From: Streptomyces sp. NBC_01294
GTDB taxonomy: Bacteria > Actinomycetota > Actinomycetes > Streptomycetales > Streptomycetaceae
NCBI RefSeq assembly: GCF_035917235.1
Contig: NZ_CP108423.1
Span: 372,001-436,000 of the forward strand
DNA: 64,000 nucleotides
Reading direction: 5' to 3'
The notes beneath the pieces were generated by a model, which was not told the DNA's origin, did not search any database, and saw only the letters and a program-made list of their open reading frames with translations. A program made the translations under genes and the position numbers. This document shows, one piece after another, positions 60,873 to 64,000 of the stretch (the first letter of the stretch is position 1; every line of letters begins with the position of its first letter).

Positions 60873-62906
60873 TCACTTCGACGGGGTCAGTCGCTCCCAC
60901 AGGAAGGTGTGGACCAGGGCCTCGTTGAAGGCCGTCTGCCGGTGGTCGGTGGCGCCCGCGTGGCCGCCGCCGAGGTGCTCGTGAAAGAGGACGGGGTGCC
61001 CGAACTCGCGCAGCCGGGCGGCCATCTTGCGGGCGTGGCCCGGGTGGACGCGGTCGTCGCGGGTGGAGGTGAGCAGGAGCAGGGGCGGGTACGCCGGCCC
61101 GTCCGCCCGGACCTGGTGGTACGGCGAGATCCGCTCCAGGTGGGGGCGGTCGGCCGGGTCGTCCGGATCCCCGTACTCGGCGATCCAGCTGGCGCCGGCG
61201 AGCAGCTTGTGGAAGCGGAGCATGTCCAGCAGCGGCACGTGAGCGACGACCGCGCCGAACAGTTCCGGGTCGCGGGTGAGCATGGCGCCCATGAGGAGGC
61301 CGCCGTTGCTGCCGCCCTCGATGCCCAGCTGGGCGGGGGTGGTGATGTCCCGGGCGGTGAGGTCCCGGGCGACCGCGGCGAAGTCCTCGTACGCCCGGAC
61401 CCGGTTCGCGCCGAGGGCCGCCTTGTGCCAGCCCGGCCCGTACTCGTGCCCGCCGCGGATGCCCGCGACGACGTAGGTGCCGCCGCGCGCGAGCCAGGCG
61501 CGGCCGGTGACCGCGCTGTACTGCGGGACCATGGAGATCTCGAAGCCGCCGTACCCGTACAGCAGCGTGGGGCCGGGGCCGGGACGGTCCTCGGGTCCGA
61601 CGACGAAGTACGGCACGCGGGTGCCGTCCGCGGAGGTCGCGAAGTACTGGCGCACGGTGAGGCCGGCGGTGTCGAAGAGCGCCGGGCTCTGCTTGACGCT
61701 CTCGCTGTCGCCGCCGCTGTCGCCGCCGGCCGTGCCCCGGTAGAGGGTGGAGGGCTGCAGGAAGCCGGAGACGTGGTGGAAGTACTCGTCGCCCACGTCC
61801 GGGTCGGTGCAGGTGACCGAGGCCGTGGACAGCGGCGGGACCCCCGGGAGCGGGGCCCGGCTCCAGCCGCCGGGTCCCGGGGTGAGCAGCTCCATCCGGG
61901 AGGAGACGTCGGCGCGGGTGCTCAGGATGAGGTGGTTGCGGGTCCAGCTGTATCCGGCGAGCGCGATGTGCTCGTCCGGGGTGAACAGCACCTCGGCCTC
62001 CCGCTCCCCCGCCAGGAAGGCGTCGAAGTCGAAGGCGAGCAGGCTGCCCGCGGGGTGGCCGAGCCACGGCGACTTGGTCGTGACGGTGAGCCACCGCCGG
62101 TGGACGGAGGCGCCCGCGTCGTCCGGTACGTCGATCTTCAGCGGCGGTTCGGCGGACTCCTCCCGGAGGAGGAACAGCTCCTGGTTCCAGAAGTCGATCT
62201 GCCGGTGGACGAAGTCCCGTTCGAAGCCGGGGGTGTCGTCGCGCCATCCGGAGGCCGACAGGTCCGAGGGCCGGCCCTCGTAGACCGGCTCCGCGTCCTC
62301 GATCGGGGTGCCGCGCCGCCAGCGGCGCACCTGGAGCGGGTAGCCGGAGGGGGACATCGAGCCGGGGCCGAAGTCCGTACCGATCCAGACCCGGTCCCGG
62401 TCGATCCAGCCGATGCGGGTCTTGGCCTCCGCGACCGCGAACCCGTCCGCGACGAACTCCAGGGTCTCCAGGTCGAACTCGCGCACGACGCAGGCGTCCG
62501 CGCCGTCCCGCGAGAGCAGGACCAGGGCGTGCCGGTGCTCGGGGGCCAGGACCCGGCTGCCCGCCCAGGCCCACTTCTCGTCCTCGGCCTCGGCCAGTGC
62601 GTCGAGGTCCAGGAGCACCTCCCAGGCCGGCCGGTCCGTGCGGTACTCCTCGAGCGTGGTCCGCCGCCACAGGCCGCGCACGTGGTCGGCGTCCTGCCAG
62701 AAGTTGTAGAGGTGGGGGCCGCGGCGGACGACGTGGGGGATGCGGCCGTCGTCGTCCAGCACCTCGCGCGTCTCCTGCTCGAGCACCTTGAAGCCGGGGG
62801 CACCGGTCAGCGCGTCCACGGTCTCGGCATTGCGCTCCCGGACCCAGGCGAGGGCGCTTTCGCCGGATACGTCTTCCAGCCACAGGTAGGGGTCTTCATC
62901 GCTCAT
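60873..62906 (-). CDS. Prolyl oligopeptidase (S9) family serine peptidase
   Basis: A 677-residue cytoplasmic peptidase. The propeller domain occupies ~70-410 and the alpha/beta-hydrolase domain the rest. The catalytic triad is Ser533 in IEGGSNGGLLMGA, Asp617 or 618 in TSTRDDRVHPGH, and His649 in LGGGHAGATDH. The N-terminal DPYLWLEDVSGESALAWVRERN is typical. It cuts peptides after Pro, up to ~30 residues. There is no signal peptide. Its ATG lies inside the preceding AI-2E-type gene, with an 11-base overlap (ATGAGCGATGA type), so translation is coupled. It is co-directional with the kinase gene (131-base gap). Confidence 0.95.
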   Translation of the reverse strand: MSDEDPYLWLEDVSGESALAWVRERNAETVDALTGAPGFKVLEQETREVLDDDGRIPHVVRRGPHLYNFWQDADHVRGLWRRTTLEEYRTDRPAWEVLLDLDALAEAEDEKWAWAGSRVLAPEHRHALVLLSRDGADACVVREFDLETLEFVADGFAVAEAKTRIGWIDRDRVWIGTDFGPGSMSPSGYPLQVRRWRRGTPIEDAEPVYEGRPSDLSASGWRDDTPGFERDFVHRQIDFWNQELFLLREESAEPPLKIDVPDDAGASVHRRWLTVTTKSPWLGHPAGSLLAFDFDAFLAGEREAEVLFTPDEHIALAGYSWTRNHLILSTRADVSSRMELLTPGPGGWSRAPLPGVPPLSTASVTCTDPDVGDEYFHHVSGFLQPSTLYRGTAGGDSGGDSESVKQSPALFDTAGLTVRQYFATSADGTRVPYFVVGPEDRPGPGPTLLYGYGGFEISMVPQYSAVTGRAWLARGGTYVVAGIRGGHEYGPGWHKAALGANRVRAYEDFAAVARDLTARDITTPAQLGIEGGSNGGLLMGAMLTRDPELFGAVVAHVPLLDMLRFHKLLAGASWIAEYGDPDDPADRPHLERISPYHQVRADGPAYPPLLLLTSTRDDRVHPGHARKMAARLREFGHPVLFHEHLGGGHAGATDHRQTAFNEALVHTFLWERLTPSK

Positions 62907-63957
62907 CAGGCGATTGTGCAGGAAGACGGGCCCGGCGCAGGGCCGAGTGCACCGACCAGACGACCGAGACCAGCGGGACGGCGACCACCGCGCCGACCAC
63001 TCCGGCGGCGATGGCCCCGGCGACCACCGAGATCGCCACCACCAGCGGGTGCAGCCGGACCGCCCGGCTCATCACGAGCGGATGCAGGACGTGTCCCTCG
63101 ATCTGGCCGATGACCACGATCAGCGCGACCACCAGGGCCGCGACCAGCGGCCCCTTCGCGGCGAGCGCGACCACCGCGGCGATGGCCAGCGCGACCGGTG
63201 ATCCGATGAGGGGGATGAAGGCCGCGAAGAACTCCAGCAGCGCCAGCGGGACGGCCAGCGGAACCCCGAGGAGGTACAGCGCGACGCCGACGAGGACCGC
63301 GTTCGTCGCCGCGACCAGCAGGATCCCGTGGGTGTACCCGGTGAAGGTGCGCCAGGCCGCGCTCCCGGCGATCGCCACCCGCTCGCGGACCGGTCCGGGC
63401 AGCTGCGCGCGGAACCACGTCCACTGCCGGTCGCCGCCGTGCAGGAAGCAGACCGAGCAGAAGACCGCGAGGGCGAGCACCGTCAGCACGTGCACCAGGC
63501 GCCCGGCCCCGCTGACCGCCTGGCTGAGCAGTGTGGAGCGGTGGCTCGACAGGTACTGTCCGGCCCGGGCCTGGATGTCGGAGAGCGCGTGCGGGTTCAG
63601 CCGGAAGGGCGGCCGCTCCAGCCAGTCCTCGATGCTGGCGAGGCCCTGCCGGAACTCGCGGGTCAAGGTGGTGCTCTCCCCCGCCACCGCCTCGCCGACC
63701 AGCGTCAGCACGCCCAGCAGGAGCAGCGCGCTGCCGAAGAGGCACAGGGCGACGGCCGGAGTCCGGGGCATGGCACGCTCCAGGCGCCGGGTGGGAGCCC
63801 ACAGCAGCGCGGCGACGACGAGGCCGAGGAAGACTGCCACGGCGATCTCGTGGAACCGGCCGAGCACGGCGAAGATCGCGTAGACGGCGGCGCCGACGAC
63901 CAGCAGGCGCCAGGCGTACGCCGCGGCCGTACGCAGGAACGGTGACACCGGCGGCAT
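62896..63957 (-). CDS. AI-2E family membrane transporter, start possibly outside the window
   Basis: A protein of at least 353 residues with about seven membrane segments (LLVVGAAVYAIFAVLG, FLGLVVAALLWAP, VALCLFGSALLLLGVLTLVG near the N-terminus and VALAIAAVVALAAKGPLVAALVVALIVVIGQIEGHVLHPLVMSRAVRLHPLVV near the end). The IxGHVLHPLVMSRxVxLHPLVV stretch is the family signature. Members export various compounds; transport of autoinducer-2 is not implied. The frame stays open to the window edge upstream of the ATG at 63957, which has no ribosome binding site, so the true start may lie further upstream. It overlaps the peptidase gene by 11 bases. Confidence 0.9.
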   Translation of the reverse strand: MPPVSPFLRTAAAYAWRLLVVGAAVYAIFAVLGRFHEIAVAVFLGLVVAALLWAPTRRLERAMPRTPAVALCLFGSALLLLGVLTLVGEAVAGESTTLTREFRQGLASIEDWLERPPFRLNPHALSDIQARAGQYLSSHRSTLLSQAVSGAGRLVHVLTVLALAVFCSVCFLHGGDRQWTWFRAQLPGPVRERVAIAGSAAWRTFTGYTHGILLVAATNAVLVGVALYLLGVPLAVPLALLEFFAAFIPLIGSPVALAIAAVVALAAKGPLVAALVVALIVVIGQIEGHVLHPLVMSRAVRLHPLVVAISVVAGAIAAGVVGAVVAVPLVSVVWSVHSALRRARLPAQSPDER

Positions 63958-64000
63958 GACCCATGCGTGCCACCGCGGCCCGCCGATGCCACGCGCCGGG

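Overview
The window looks like a piece of a Streptomyces (or close relative) chromosome. It is very GC-rich, coding frames have G/C in almost every third position, GTG and TTG starts are used, and the gene families are typical of that group (DUF6230/DUF6114 proteins, SpoIIE-type phosphatase, PASTA-less Ser/Thr kinase, many WD40 and HEAT-repeat proteins, TetR and ArsR regulators). No rRNA, tRNA, CRISPR array or replication origin was seen.

Left third (1-13.5 kb): accessory and partly decayed. It holds a C-terminal arylsulfatase fragment, an intact DUF6230/DUF6114 secreted/membrane trio, a cation/proton antiporter, and then a cluster of broken genes: a truncated DUF7019 gene, a frameshifted and truncated protein-kinase N-terminus and a truncated DUF4132-like gene. 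Deletion has joined these so that one open frame runs through all three. A cytochrome P450, a flavodoxin stub, a stand-alone alanyl-tRNA-synthetase catalytic domain with a possible Ala-rich leader peptide, and an AraC regulator follow. Two pieces of one IS5-type transposase, in permuted order, flank an SRPBCC gene.

Middle (13.5-36 kb): a solo LuxR-type helix-turn-helix protein, an erythromycin-esterase-like enzyme, a lipoprotein, a HEAT-like protein, and a regulated unit (MFS exporter, SRPBCC protein, carotenoid oxygenase) under a TetR regulator. The same 20-bp operator abuts the start codon of both the regulator and the exporter. Then come a 1583-residue HEAT-repeat protein, a secreted endonuclease/phosphatase-fold enzyme, a DUF6493-like fragment, a membrane SpoIIE phosphatase, an orphan xylose-type binding lipoprotein with a perfect palindromic operator, and a 910-residue WD40 protein with about 16 blades.

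Right part (35.6-64 kb): mostly intact single-copy genes. These are an ArsR-MFS pair, a serine hydrolase, PsiE, a short-chain dehydrogenase, a pyridoxamine-phosphate-oxidase-fold protein, a HAD phosphatase, an L,D-transpeptidase, an acetyltransferase, an epimerase, a MerR regulator and a methyltransferase. They are followed by a complete peptide-type ABC importer (two ATPases, two permeases, binding lipoprotein) with overlapping start/stop codons, co-directional with a YtcJ-like amidohydrolase and divergent from a TetR regulator. This looks like an import-and-hydrolyse unit for an amide or peptide-like substrate. The window ends with a membrane Ser/Thr kinase, a prolyl oligopeptidase and an AI-2E-type membrane protein whose start may lie outside the window.

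The most unusual points are the antisense-fused chimeric frame at 5.1-7.2 kb, the permuted IS remnant, the stand-alone AlaRS-like protein with its candidate leader peptide, the paired start-abutting TetR operators, and the orphan sugar-binding protein.
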